Shown: positions 1 to 10,331, numbered from the stretch's first letter. The stretch is 28,631 nucleotides of DNA from Chara braunii (GCA_003427395.1 BFEA01000051.1:3340342-3368972); one strand, 5' to 3'. A program made the numbers and translations. The notes: a model not told the origin generated them from the sequence alone.

Positions 1-89
1 AGAATAGAGATACAGAGAGAGGGAGGGGGGGGGGTAACACAGAGAGAGAGAGAGAGAGAGTGTGTGAGGAAAAAAAAAAAAAAAAAAAA
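1..89. repeat. Low-complexity GA / G / A tracts
   Basis: GA-rich simple sequence with a run of about ten G near base 25, a GA microsatellite at 43-60 and about 20 A at 70-89. No coding content. The last bases of the window are also a GA microsatellite. Confidence 0.9.
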
Positions 90-500
90 GGCTGAATGGC
101 AAAATTGAAATGTGGGTCAACTTGCGGTCGCGATTTATTTCACAGTTGGAATGATTTTTTTAAATTTATTTACCGTCTTTCCTAGAAAGTTCATAACAAA
201 ATTTACGAGTACTCCGATTTTCAGGTTTTTTCACGCATTCTTCTGAGCGTGAAAACTCACTGAATTTAAAGTACTTATTCAGTTGGCCCACACATGGCAG
301 AGTGGCAAAAATAGAAAATGTGTCGAATCGGCGCGACGATTATTTCGTGGTTTAAATGATTTTTTGAAAATCTTCTAATATTTTTGCTGGAAAGAACACG
401 ACCTCATCTGTGGATTCTCAAAACTTCAGATTTGTATGCGTGTTCCTCCGAGCACAAAAAATCGTCAAAGTTGCCTCTTGCAAAACGTTTGTTTCGTTGC
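90..500. repeat. Old tandem duplication, period about 206 bp
   Basis: Two diverged copies start at 90 (GGCTGAATGGCAAAA) and 296 (GGCAGAGTGGCAAAA). They stay colinear through a 'gATTATTTC..TTTAAATGATTTTTT' type stretch and an end block that reads CACGCATTCTTCTGAGCGTG in the first copy and TGCGTGTTCCTCCGAGCAC in the second. Divergence is high, so the duplication is old. The short open frame crossing it (436-651) has no recognisable product. Confidence 0.65.
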
Positions 501-754
501 ACCTGATCTCCCTGTTTTTAGAAGACATGCCTCAACGTCTGGGCCTGAGGCCTTTTTTGTAGTTCAAATGTCCTCACTCCGTTTTTTGGTCCGCTTCCAC
601 CCGAGGACTGGACCTATCTTTTTCCAAAAGTCCCGGTTCTACCAGAGCTAGTTGTAGGTAGTCCGCACCATTGCTAAAGACCGGTTTCCCAAATTATTAT
701 GCCCCCTAAGAACTCACTTTGGGTCATGGTCGCCCGCCGCAAAAAATGCGACTT
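501..754. other. Non-coding stretch, nothing recognised
   Basis: Mixed-composition sequence with no convincing reading frame, hairpin or repeat that I could identify. Confidence 0.5.
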
Positions 755-995
755 CTTGACACAGACGTCGAAACTCATTATACTACAGGCTTAGGGCTGC
801 GAATAACATTATTATAAATTTACCTGTTAATTTTTTTGTTTTTTTTTAAAGGTAAATATGTTTGAAAATGGAACACCTTGACACAAACGTCAAAGACCAC
901 TATAACACAGCCTTAGAGTTGCGAATCATATTATCATAAACTCACTTGTTGAAACTTTATATCATTTTTTTTAAAGGTAGATATGTTTAATAGGT
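755..995. repeat. Old tandem duplication, period 122 bp
   Basis: CTTGACACAGACGTC at 755 and CTTGACACAAACGTC at 877 begin two colinear copies. Both continue through GCGAATMAYATTAT and end in a T tract followed by AAAGGTARATATGTTT. AT-rich and non-coding. Confidence 0.7.
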
Positions 996-1498
996 AATAA
1001 TAGATGAGGTGATAAAGTAAATATATAAGAAAATTAATTGAATATAGCGTTAACCAATCGCTCTACAAATTCGTAATCACTACAACATTCAATCATGAAC
1101 TAATTCGTAATCAAGCAATGACAAGATAAAGAGTGGAGAATCAATGAAAGAATCAATCAACACTCAATCAATAATTAACCAATAATCAATCAATGATTCT
1201 TTTAGATAATATTTTAGTCAGGTAGCCGGCGTTCAGGACGGTCCGAACGCTCGAACGTGTGAGACCTATTGGGTATGCGTGCGGTCGTTCGGGCTGAACC
1301 CTTCAAAACAATTTATAAACCCTTCAAAACAATCTAAAAAAATATATGTTATGAAGAGAAATAAAATAAACAACATTTGCCTGAGCATTACATCCAAATT
1401 TCTTACAAAATTTGAAATAAAAAGGAAAAACAGAAAATAAAAATAATAAAAAAAATGAAAAGAGAATTAAAATTAGTAAGTGAGCGATAATGTTTTTC
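996..1498. other. AT-rich non-coding stretch
   Basis: AT-rich DNA with scattered AATCAATCAA-like short repeats. A short direct repeat, CCCTTCAAAACAAT, occurs at about 1299 and 1319. There is one GC-richer island at 1220-1300 containing GAACG words. No gene seen. Confidence 0.5.
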
Positions 1499-1830
1499 GA
1501 CACCACCATCCTTGGCGATTTGTTTTTTTTTTTTGGCACAGCTAAATATCTTGAAAATTCACAGGTGTGTAATTCACATACTACGAAACTCACTAAAAAA
1601 AAATTAGAATATAATAAAAATATTTAGGTCCCGCAATAAAGTAAAAACAAAAAGCAAAAAACTATAAAAAAAATAAAAAATCACGTTTTGACACCACCAT
1701 CTTTGACAATTTTTAATTTTTGCGTAGAGTAGCAAAACGACTTCAAAATTCACAGGCATGTACCTCACATCAAAGATAACTCACCAAAAAATAAAAATAA
1801 AAAAATTAGGCCCCAAAATAGTTTTTGGCG
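1499..1830. repeat. Old tandem duplication, period 191 bp
   Basis: GACACCACCATC occurs at 1499 and 1690. Both copies continue with a T-rich tract, a TTCAAAATTCACAGGYRTGT-like block, a CTCACYAAAAAA block and TTAGGYCCC. The two copies differ mainly in homopolymer lengths and point changes. Confidence 0.7.
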
Positions 1831-1870
1831 GGGGGGTTAAGTCCCCGAACCGGACCCCGAACGCCTGTAC

Positions 1871-1900
1871 GTACGGAGCTCGACCCAGGGAGCTCCGTAC
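1871..1900. repeat. Perfect 11-bp hairpin
   Basis: GTACGGAGCTC (1871-1881) pairs with GAGCTCCGTAC (1890-1900) around an 8-nt loop. It sits in a GC-rich patch (1845-1915) inside AT-rich DNA, with no T tract directly after it. Role unknown. Confidence 0.7.
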
Positions 1901-1927
1901 ATATGGGCTGGTGACCCTGGTTTTGGT

Positions 1928-2106
1928 TATATATATATATATATTTTTGTTGATTCTCGAATAACCGACAAATAGTTAAACATTAGTCAATCAATCAATC
2001 AACCAATTACTCGACCAAGTACTTGACAAATTTGCAAACACTACGTTGGATTAGGGGAAAAGACAAGTTATAGGTATTATCGAGTTATATATATCGTTCA
2101 ATTGTC

Positions 2107-2141
<35 letters not shown>
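1928..2141. repeat. Two TA microsatellites
   Basis: A TA run at about 1928-1945 and a longer one (about 15 units) at 2111-2141 flank AT-rich non-coding sequence that carries TCAATCAATCAA words. Confidence 0.95.
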
Positions 2142-2143
<2 letters not shown>

Positions 2144-2283
2144 TCAAACAAAACTGTCCGCTAAACTGTAGGCAGAGAGCGGGAAAAAAACAACAAACGA
2201 GGGACTCTGACAAACTGTTTTATTCGAGAGCACCGCCAACTCATCAAGTGGTTATATCTTTATATAGATTTTTTTTTTTACCT

Positions 2284-2292
2284 TTCTCTCTC

Positions 2293-2341
<49 letters not shown>
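2284..2341. repeat. CT microsatellite
   Basis: Nearly uninterrupted CT dinucleotide run, imperfect at its left end and preceded by a T tract. Confidence 0.97.
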
Positions 2342-2343
<2 letters not shown>

Positions 2344-3586
2344 CTTTGGGATTCATAAGCAGGTTTCGTGTATGATTAGTTATTGTGGGGCCTTGAGGCG
2401 TATAGACTCAATGTCGGTCATTGAGAACCTGGTCCTGTTATTGGTGATAGGACTAGGAACCAAGTTGCAAATCAGGTCCAAGTACAGACTATAATATATT
2501 AAAACGGAGGGGTAGGGGTAACAACACTTCGAAATATTTTGCGCAAAGCATCATTCGGATTACAATGACGAATTTGAAAATACTGGTGATTCCGAAAAAC
2601 CCAAAATACAAAAATATCGGCAATTACTTTGCTACCCCTATACCAGTGCGCTTGTGAATATAACAATTTTTTTTTGTTATTGATAAACCAAATGTTGATC
2701 ATAGGTATCAATTTTTTTTTTTTTTAATCCGTTATTGAATGTGGCTTAATGCTGTGGATCTGGGGTAGTCTGGCTGTGGTCAGACTGATGGGATTGATTC
2801 CCAATGGGTCCGAGTAGAGGTCTAGATGCGGGCACAATCTCAACATTCTCTCTTTTATCATTTATTAATTTTGAGTTTGAGGTCATACTCAATACTAACA
2901 CTTTCTTAAATGTATCTAACTGCAATTACAATAAGTCATGGATGCATCTGACTGCAATCAATTCCACAGTTCAGTCATAAGAAATCCTTGCCAGTAATGT
3001 GAACATGCTATAAATTTATCTCATCAACGAGGCAGCGATCCCGTCCTGAGGCAGGTGTAGTCCACGTGTTAGTTATAAATCGGGACTCAGGATCTGCTAA
3101 CAATGGTTCAACAATTTTTTTTTTGGGGGGAGGGGGAATAAAACTCCTCAGCTTTTTTGTTGTACAGTGTGGCTGGATGTGTGGGGGAGGAGGGGTTAAT
3201 TAAGAATTTCCCGCTATTGAATTCGTTAAGTGGGGTATGTGTGAAGTAATGAGTTGGTTGGAGCTTATTAGTTCCAACTGGGCCCAAGTTCGTCCAAGTT
3301 GTATCCACATTACTCATACCTAGTACTAGGTTTAAAAAAAAAAAAAAAAAAGGAAGGAGGAAAAAAAAAAAAAGGTTATTGACGTGTCAAATTATGCAAT
3401 TATCAAGATGATAAGGAAGTTAGCTATTCGATGCTTCCAGATAGATTCCAAGATGTGGATATGTCAAAAGCTAGTAATAACTCGGGATCGGAGTCGGGAT
3501 CTGTCAAGTATGACAGTGTTCAACAACTATAGTCTAGGTCGGAACTAATTGATTTTTTTTTTTTTTTTTTTAATGGAGAAAACTAC
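2342..3586. other. Non-coding, no gene seen
   Basis: No reading frame with recognisable content. Contains T tracts at about 2711-2725 and 3114-3123 and A tracts at about 3331-3374. A short near-direct repeat (ATCTAACTGCAATTACAA and ATCTGACTGCAATCAATT) lies near 2914 and 2947. Short open frames here span homopolymers and look random. Confidence 0.5.
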
Positions 3587-3644
3587 TTATTTCCCGGCTC
3601 CCGGATTGGATATAACATGGTTCAAAGTGTTGTCCATGTTGTAG

Positions 3645-3676
3645 CACGTGGTTATCCGTCCACGTGGCAGCACGTG
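3645..3676. promoter_or_regulatory. Three CACGTG (G-box) motifs in 32 bp
   Basis: CACGTG occurs at 3645-3650, 3661-3666 and 3671-3676, each followed by G. The first and third lie in a 25-bp direct duplication (GCACGTGGTTATCCG twice). In plants CACGTGG is the core bound by bZIP and bHLH factors. No downstream gene was found, so a promoter role is only a possibility; the duplication alone explains two of the three copies. Confidence 0.3.
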
Positions 3677-3831
3677 GTTATCCGATCTGAAGCAGCTCAA
3701 GCTTAACGAAGGCGCAGTAAAAGCGAAAAGGCAATCATTGCAATGAACGAAATAAAGAGGCCAATAATTAGTGCTCTCCAACTTTTGAGTCAAGAACAAG
3801 CCCAATTTTTCGTGCTTTTTTTTTTGTGTGT

Positions 3832-3843
3832 GGGGGGGGGGGG
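3832..3843. repeat. Poly-G run after T and GT tracts
   Basis: Twelve G preceded by TGTGTG and about ten T. Low-complexity DNA. Confidence 0.9.
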
Positions 3844-3909
3844 CGTTGAGATATTTTCGAGGTAGAGTAGTAGTAGTTTATCAACTCTCTCCCATTTGAT
3901 TTTATTTTC

Positions 3910-4113
3910 TACATCTATATCTACATCTACATCGACATCTACATCTACAATATTGTAGAAACCATGTTTCCCCCCACTATATAGTCTTAGGAGTAGTGGT
4001 AGGAAGGTAGTGAAAGGCAAAAACAATTTGAGAGAAGAGCATAGTGTAGTAAAAAAAAAAAAATAAAAAAAATTGTAGAAACTACATCTATATCTACATC
4101 GACATGAGACTAC
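3910..4113. repeat. Degenerate CTACAT array, left part
   Basis: CTACATCTACATCGACATCTACAT-like hexamers at 3910-3955 recur at 4081-4113. Two copies of TTGTAGAAAC (about 3952 and 4072) show a larger duplicated unit. The same hexamer resumes on the far side of the MITE at 4539, so the array existed before that insertion. The minus-strand open frame across it encodes mostly alternating Asp-Val and is an artefact of the repeat. Confidence 0.85.
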
Positions 4114-4538
4114 GGGCCTCACTGCACTACTCTAGACTCTCAAAATATTTTGAGAGTTCGACTAGCATTGTCAGAGAGGCGAGACTCTCGAAATGTCCGC
4201 CTTCGCTGCACTTACTTTAGAACCTGTTACACTAGATGAACTCTCGAAACCCTGTGCATCGTCCGACTCGATAGGAGAGTTGCACCACTGCGCTAAGGGA
4301 CAAAGTCTGGCTGCCGGGACAGGAGGTCCACTCTCGAAAAATGAGGTTGTCAGCGGGCAACTCCTGATGACACTTGCAAATTCGATTTTTTGCAGGCGGG
4401 CGACTCTCGGCGTTTCAAGAGTGGAGTTATAGCGTGGCTTTTGACAGCTCTCAATCGGGTTTCGAGAGTTTCCCGATCGAGAGTAAGTGTAGGCCCACTC
4501 TCAAAACTTTGGGAGTCTAGAGTAGTGCAGTGAGGCCC
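4114..4538. mobile_element. MITE-like element with 26-bp TIRs and TAC duplication
   Basis: The ends are inverted repeats: the first 26 bases (4114-4139, starting GGGCCTCACTGCACTACTC) are the exact complement of the last 26 (4513-4538), and similarity continues about 15 bp inward. TAC flanks both sides (4111-4113 and 4539-4541), consistent with a 3-bp target duplication in the CTACAT array. The interior has no transposase. It carries at least eight copies, in both orientations, of an ACTCTCGAAA-like motif (for example 4184, 4241, 4331, 4460). Just inside the left end, 4137-4156 is a perfect 20-bp palindrome. A 3-bp duplication fits PIF/Harbinger or CACTA relatives, but the terminal bases do not decide it. 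Non-autonomous. Confidence 0.8.
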
Positions 4539-4615
4539 TACATCTACACATCTACACATCTATATAATCCACACAATCTACACATCTACACATACACATA
4601 CATATACAGAATACT
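4539..4615. repeat. Degenerate CTACAT array, right part
   Basis: TACATCTACACATCTACACATC-like units continue the array interrupted by the MITE. It ends in ACTATAGAAACC, which echoes the TTGTAGAAAC words on the left side. Confidence 0.8.
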
Positions 4616-5008
4616 ATAGAAACCAGTAACGTAAAACCAATAAAAAAAGAAGGAAAACGGGACTACCGAGGGGACCGGTCGTAGCGCTTCCGCCGGCGCG
4701 TCGCGTTTCAGACCAAGCGCTCAGCCTCCGGTAACGACGGCTACTACACCAGTTGTGTACGACACGGACATGATATCATCATGGGTGAGATGACCTTGTC
4801 CACTCCGCGTTGTCGGAGGATTTCATATCCTTCTGTTGGGTTGGGTATGAGAATGGAGTCATAGTGGGAAGTCGGTCGTTCCCCTGAAGTTTCTATGTGT
4901 TTTTTTTTTTAGAGCGTCTTAGCCTTAGTGTTGATTTCCTCTCTTGTTACGGTCTATTGTTTGTTTTGGACGAAGCAGTCAGTTAGTTAAGGGATTTGGG
5001 CAATAGTT

Positions 5009-7265
5009 ATGGCGGCAGTAGGGCCGACAGAGGGCGAGCAACCTCGGGAGACTCTGTCCCCCCCGCCTAACCCAGGGGTGGACAAGGAAATTGATAACAA
5101 ACTTAGGGAACTGATGTGTCTATGCTATATGGAAGGTTAAATGCCTTCCAACATTGACTCGGGGGAAATGGTGGTGGAGGGTCGTGAGGTGAGATTCTAA
5201 GTCAATGAATCATTGGATCGAGTCAAGATAGCGTGGTTAAAGGAACATACAGTTACTTTGATGTTTCGTGAAGGAGCAAGGTTCTTACCTAAGAAAGTGA
5301 AGGATGATATAGTCAGAGCGTACGAAGACGCGAGGGTACAGAACAACAGTTTGGAGACCGCCAGTTACAGCAGCGGCAGAGTGAAGGTGGAGAGCCCTGA
5401 CATTGTTTCTTATGTTGCAAAGTCGAGAGCAAGGTTCTTACCTAAGAAAGTGAAGGATGATATAGTCAGAGCGTACAAAGACGCGAGGGTACAGGACAAC
5501 AGTTTGGAGACCGCCAGTTTCAGCAGCGACAGAGTGAAGGTGGAGAGCCCTGACGTTGTTTCTTATGATGGTTGGTCACGAAGGCTCGGGACGAGATTTT
5601 AATCGGAGCAACCAGCTACAAACTGGAGTTCAAGCCATGGCTGTCTAAAGCCCAGCTGAGGGAGCAGAGGCGGGAAGAGGGTGGACTTTCCTTTTGGGTG
5701 GTAGCGGTTCAAGTACCTTTGGATTCCTTCTTCTACTTGGAGGCTCAAGTTGCAAAGGCGATAGGGCGGGTAATTCGTATACATCCTACACAGCCAGACC
5801 GCCTCAAGCAGTCATTGGTGAACATCAAGTTTGACCTTCACCCAGCTGCACGTCTCAACATGAAGGACAAGATCTGGGTCGAGACAGCAAAAGGGGATAG
5901 CCTCGAAGTGACGCTGGCGTTATCGGAAACTCCGAGATGTAGACGGTGCCGAGTTTTTTTCCATTCAGACTTGGAGTATCGAAGAAATCCAAGACAACAG
6001 CAACAACAAATAGGGAGTCCGCATACTCAAGGCAACGGACAACAATCTTCCAATGCTGAAGGATACAGCGGTCCTATGAGCCCGCTGGGGATGTCCCCCT
6101 CAATGGCAACCTTACATGTCGATCCATCGCAGGCCCCAAGGGGCGGCCAACCATTCACGACGACGTAGTTCAACCCGTCATTTTCTCCATCGATTCAAGC
6201 GTTCAATGAAGCTCAACAGCATCTGCCGTTCTCATTTCAAGGTCCTCCGACCTGGTCAGGGAACGCATTTGTACTTGGCATACCTCATCCAATGTTCCAT
6301 CAAGGTTCATTCGGTGCTTTCCCAGGCGTAGGCGGTCCTCAACCACCGTTGGGAGGAGCAGGCGGGGCCGCTTCATCAGTGGCAGGGGGGGATATGGGCG
6401 TGGGCGTACCAACCGGGACCAGTAATTTGACAGGGGGATCAGCCCCCCATAACACTTCGTCGGCTCAAGGGAGACCAAATGCCTCTCTCTCGGCAGCTCC
6501 GAGACCGAGATCCATTACTTCGGCCAAGCAACGTCGGTTGGACCTGAAAGGCAGTTTCATATCAGGAGATTTGAGAAGCGAAGACTTGGCATCCTCAAAC
6601 CCAAGATCGGAAGATTCTCAACAACGTATAAAAGAGGTAGGAACGCCGGGTAGCTATGTAGCGAAACGAAGAGTCCCGACGTCCCTGAGTCGTGGACAAA
6701 TTCATCAAGTGGATAATAGAATTCTCCCATTGTTTTGCACAGCTGCCAGAAATGCCCTATGGGTACTTGCCTGGGTGGTTGCTGATGATGTATCACAATT
6801 GGTAAGTATCTCTGGTCCTGAACAACCGATGCCATCTGCACTTCCTGTGATGGTTAGAACCCCGATCCAAGATCGTCTCATGTTTCGTATTATCCCTGAT
6901 ATGACCATGCCTCACATAATTGTGGACAATCTGGATGAAAGTGGTAAGCGTATCAAGTTCTTTGTCCCAATCATGGATGTACATCTTGTTGTTGGCTAGC
7001 TTGAAAAACTGGCATCCGCCTTCTCCCTCTCTCATGGTTGGGCAAAGCCAAAAAGAGCGAACTAAGGAAGATTAGGATGCCCCCTCTCCAAGTTGTTGAA
7101 TGTTTGGCTGATGTCGACAATCTTTTGTTGAGAGAGAAAAAACTTTTGTCTTTGTACGTTCACATAATGCTTACCAAACCTTGTTTGGTGAACCCAAGCC
7201 AATCGGGTTCACAAGGCAATCCCCTAATCCAAACCGACGCAGCGGGGATGACTTCACATGGTTAA
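5009..7265 (+). pseudogene. LINE copy A ORF1 (nucleic-acid-binding protein), broken
   Basis: The chosen ATG at 5009 opens a frame that aligns with copy B ORF1 from its first residue. TAA at 5138 and 5198 interrupt it. It continues through a 153-bp in-frame tandem duplication, shifts frame near 5570, then runs in one frame to 6999 apart from TAG at 6166. A second shift near 7040 leads to the original stop, TAA 7263-7265. Visible parts are a conserved region ending in FKPW (near 5637) and a CCHC-type knuckle from Cys at 5938 whose fourth ligand is Arg. A Gln/Pro/Gly-rich linker follows, then a C-terminal block at 6685-6999 shared with copy B. The TAG at 6997 falls where B has Trp. In living relatives ORF1p coats the element RNA. 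This copy cannot be translated whole. Confidence 0.85.
5274..5579 (+). repeat. In-frame 153-bp tandem duplication inside ORF1
   Basis: Units 5274-5426 and 5427-5579 are nearly identical (about 6-7 substitutions before the last ~20 bases, where they part). Each encodes 51 residues beginning ARFLPKKVKDDIV and ending in a VVSY-like block. Copy B has a single unit at the equivalent place. The period is a multiple of three, so the frame is kept through the second unit; the frame shift comes just after it. Confidence 0.93.
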
Positions 7266-9694
7266 GATAAATGTTGGGTTGTGGAATATTTATGGCTTTG
7301 GGGATAACGAAGGACAACTAAGGAGAGAGAGACTTAAAACGTGGATGTTTGATAACAACATCCAAGTTATGTGCCTTCAAGAAACAAAATTATCAGTAGA
7401 AAAAAATCCCTCTCTCGTCAATTGGTGGGACGACCCTCAATTATGGGCGTCGGTTGTAGGTTGGAAAGGAGATATGACCATATTGATCCATAGAAGAATA
7501 GAGTTGGAGTTGGTTGATTATTATGCTGATTTATGGGGAAGATCGGCGTGGGTTAAATGTTTCATGGATAATGTTTATTGGGTCTTAATTTCTATTTATG
7601 CCCATGTTGACAGAAAAGCCCAATCGCAATTTTTTCAAGAGTTGTTATTGATTGTGCCGAAAGTGGATAAGTTTGTGTTCGCAGGTGACTGAAACACGAC
7701 TTTGGATGCCTCCGCTGCACGATCAACGAACGATAAACTCAGCCTGTTATCATTGATGGAAACTCTTGACCTTATTGACCCGTTTCGTTTGTCTCACCCA
7801 GATCAACCAGGGTATACCTGGTTTTCACACTACATAAAAAATACAGGTATTACAAAAACGAAACTCAATTTTTTCCTCACCTCTTCCAGAATGTGGGAAT
7901 CAGTTACCAAGGTAGTCATTTCCTCCGGATCCTTCTCGGATCATAAACCTATTACAATCACGTTACACTGCAGAAGCCTTGAGGGGCAACTTGAAATGCC
8001 TATTCAGATTCAACATGTTGAATCTGAAGGAATCAGGATTGGTGACATGGATGAAGCAGTTTTGGCAGGACTGGAAAAATAATATGCACAAGTTGTTTTC
8101 AACTGCCGAACTCGGGCTCTCAAGTATTTTCTCATTTACTAAATTTATTTTCTCGCTTGATGGCATGCCAAAGAGGTCGTAAAGTTGAGGCTCCCAAAAA
8201 ATGCGTAGGGTATGTCGAGTCCCGTATGCTATAACATCCTGTTTCTTAAAAGGTATAGGGTAAAGAAAAACTGAGTTTCCTTGCGAAATGGAGGACGTTG
8301 AAATTAAAAAATCAGAAATATGGACAGAGAGAGCTCAAACATCCATTTGACCAATTGGCTCCGGTGGCCAAAAACCTCACACGCTTATGTGACTACGCAA
8401 CTCTGTATTATAGGGACATTCTGACTTCCCGCCCTCAAGGGGCGAAAGTGAGATCGGATCTCCATAAGACCATAAACCATTGGAACAATACCACCGTTAA
8501 GCAATCGTAGAGTGGTAAGTTAGACCTTGACCGACCCATAACGCCCATTGAAGCCCATGAAGCGCTGAAAGCGATGGCCTGTGGGAAAGCCCCAAGCGAC
8601 GATGGTTTACCAACATAATTATTTTTGGTTATATGGGATGTGGTGGGAGATATTCTTGTCCAAATCTATAACGAAGTACTACTATGAGGAAAATTAGCAG
8701 TCCTTGCCAAAGTTATAGCAAGGTGCCTGGGCCGTTACTTACCTAATTTGGTTAAATTAGACCAAGCTGCCTTTATCAAATAACGGTTTAACTTTGACAA
8801 TATTGTCACAACCATTGAGACCTTGGAGATCATTCAAGATAATCAGATGGATATGGCAGTCCTGTTGTTGGACTTGGAGAAAGCATACGACCGGGTAAAC
8901 TGGCCGTATGTTTTATCCACACTAGATTGGATGGACTTTGGTAAGAATTTTATTACTTGGGTAACTGCCTTGTACACCCTCTGTACTGCGGCTGTGCTGA
9001 TTAATGGTCGGTTTTTAGACGAATTTCCTCTGACTAGGTCCCTTCGTCAGGGTTGTTCCCTGGCTCCATTGTTGTTTGTCCTCCAAATGGAAGGCGCACT
9101 CAACAATATCAGAGCCCACACTCAGATTATTGGGCTTCAAGCCAAGCCGACCCAGTATAAGGTCAAGAACCTAGCCGATGACTTGTTTGTAGTGGTTGAA
9201 AACTCATACTCAGCGCTGAGTGCGCTAAGGACTGTCTTGATGAGTACACATCACTTTCTGAAGCAGCTATAAATTAGCATAAATCCATCTATATCCTGCC
9301 ATCTGGCTTCTCTTTTGTAGTTGAATCAGACATGAAAAGGGTTAGGGAGGGTGAATGTGAACGTTTTCTCTGTGTACAAATAGCCCTCTCCAATTGTATG
9401 GAAGTTCATGATATCATGCTCTTGCAAAACATTACAGCAAGATTAACCTATTGGGGTAAGACAAGCCACCTGTCCATCTACGGTAGAGCTATAGTGATCA
9501 ACGAAGCTCTATTTGCGTTGTTATGGTTTGTTGGTAAAGTTCGAGGATTAAGCTCACAACTGTGTGTAATCACAAAACGAAAGACTGCAAAGTTTATTTG
9601 GAAGTCTTTCGCGGTGTCGGGGCAAATACCCTTGTCATGGTATTTGCCAGGGATTTTAAACGCCGGACGATGTCCAACTTTTTCGTTGGATTGA
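7258..9694 (+). pseudogene. LINE copy A ORF2 (endonuclease-RT), broken
   Basis: ATG 7258 gives the endonuclease start MVKINVGLWN. Further endonuclease motifs are QETKL, a Tyr in ISIYAH, GD-stop-N and SDHKP. TGA at 7690 replaces the Trp of the GDWN motif (residue 145 in both copies), and the RIDFF motif has decayed to KLNFF, losing the Asp. The frame shifts near 7985; the continuation at 7979-8180 matches B. From 8298 the RT is in a third frame: GKAPSDDGLP, then a deletion near 8697, then DLEKAYDRVNW (motif A), RQGCSLAPLL and LADD at 9171-9182 in place of YADD. TAG at 9275 replaces a Trp, and the thumb region continues in another frame to 9694 (FIWKSF). The protein would nick DNA and copy the RNA at the nick; this copy is dead. 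Confidence 0.88.
9621..9648. repeat. Perfect 10-bp hairpin at the broken end of copy A
   Basis: GGCAAATACC (9621-9630) pairs with GGTATTTGCC (9639-9648) around an 8-nt loop. It lies about 45 bp before the point where LINE similarity ends. Confidence 0.7.
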
Positions 9695-9699
9695 AGGAC

Positions 9700-10164
9700 T
9701 TGATGAGACAGACGTTGCCATAAGTTTATTCACACCTGATCTATGATTTAGAGACTAAAAATTTTCGAACTTTAGTCCGGACGCGTGTGATGTCTGGGAG
9801 TAACGGCTGTGAATGGCAATGCTTCGCTTTTGTCGAAGCCGCAGGAACGTGCGGACATGGGAATGCCCAATATTAAACATATTCTACCTAAAATAATGTC
9901 GCGCGACTACTAAGCCGCGCGATTCAGGGCCTAAGTAGGCTAAAAAGAGGGATGCGTCGGGTATGGGGCCTCAACGCGGGAGGAACAGGAAGATTTTTTT
10001 TTTTTAGGCCGCGGGGTTTGACATCGAGACAAGGGGCTGAAAGGCCGAGGCTGAGGCCTACCCGCGTGAGTGATCTTTGAGCCGTGGATAGGCAACCATC
10101 CACAGGGGAAGCGTTGGGCAAGGCAAGTTGGGCCTGTTGAGTGTGGGCAGGGCCTACTGGAGGC
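9700..10164. other. Non-coding stretch between LINE A and the hairpin cluster
   Basis: No reading frame with recognisable content. A 12-T tract lies at 9994-10005 (a poly-A tract on the minus strand), which could be the tail of a minus-strand retroposon whose head is the tRNA-like segment near 10540. Confidence 0.4.
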
Positions 10165-10191
10165 TGCACCTCTACATATAGAAGAGGTGCA
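10165..10191. repeat. 9-bp hairpin
   Basis: TGCACCTCT (10165-10173) pairs with AGAGGTGCA (10183-10191). The word GCACCTCT appears again at about 10279, inside the next hairpin. Confidence 0.65.
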
Positions 10192-10209
10192 TGTCTAGCT
10201 CGTGTGATA

Positions 10210-10297
10210 GGAGTTAGCCCAGTAGGTTACAGTCAAGGACTTTCACCCGGCAGATACCGGAATCGAATATGAGAAGCCGCACCTCTGGGCTAACTCC
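10210..10297. repeat. 13-bp inverted repeat with Pol III-like boxes
   Basis: GGAGTTAGCCCAG (10210-10222) is the exact complement of CTGGGCTAACTCC (10285-10297). Read on the minus strand, TAGCCCAGAGG resembles a tRNA A box, and ATTCGATTCC (10256-10267 region) resembles a B box about 25 nt later. The plus strand also offers an A-box-like TAGCCCAGTAGG. No full cloverleaf folds in my reading. It may be a tRNA-derived SINE fragment; confidence in that is low. Confidence 0.5.
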
Positions 10298-10331
10298 TTT
10301 TGGAGCTGGCCATTCGTTATGCTGTCAGCGT

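Larger units (their letters stand above)
4640..9700 (+). mobile_element. LINE copy A, degenerate, 3'-truncated
   Basis: Contains a probable 5' UTR (4640-5008, GC-richer than the DNA before it), a broken ORF1 (5009-7265) and a broken ORF2 (7258-about 9694), in the order expected for an L1-type non-LTR element. Similarity to copy B stops soon after the RT thumb region, near 9694, so the zf-RVT domain, 3' UTR and poly(A) tail are missing. A roughly 100-bp deletion near 8697 removes RT core sequence present in B. No target-site duplication was found. The 5' boundary is a guess from composition. Confidence 0.85.

Noticed and set aside
3790-4122. 110-residue minus-strand open frame
   Set aside because: It is the translation of the CTACAT array and homopolymers (runs of Asp-Val and Phe) and crosses the MITE boundary.
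4193-4432. 79-residue open frame inside the MITE
   Set aside because: It lies wholly inside a 425-bp TIR element with no similarity to a transposase; likely chance.
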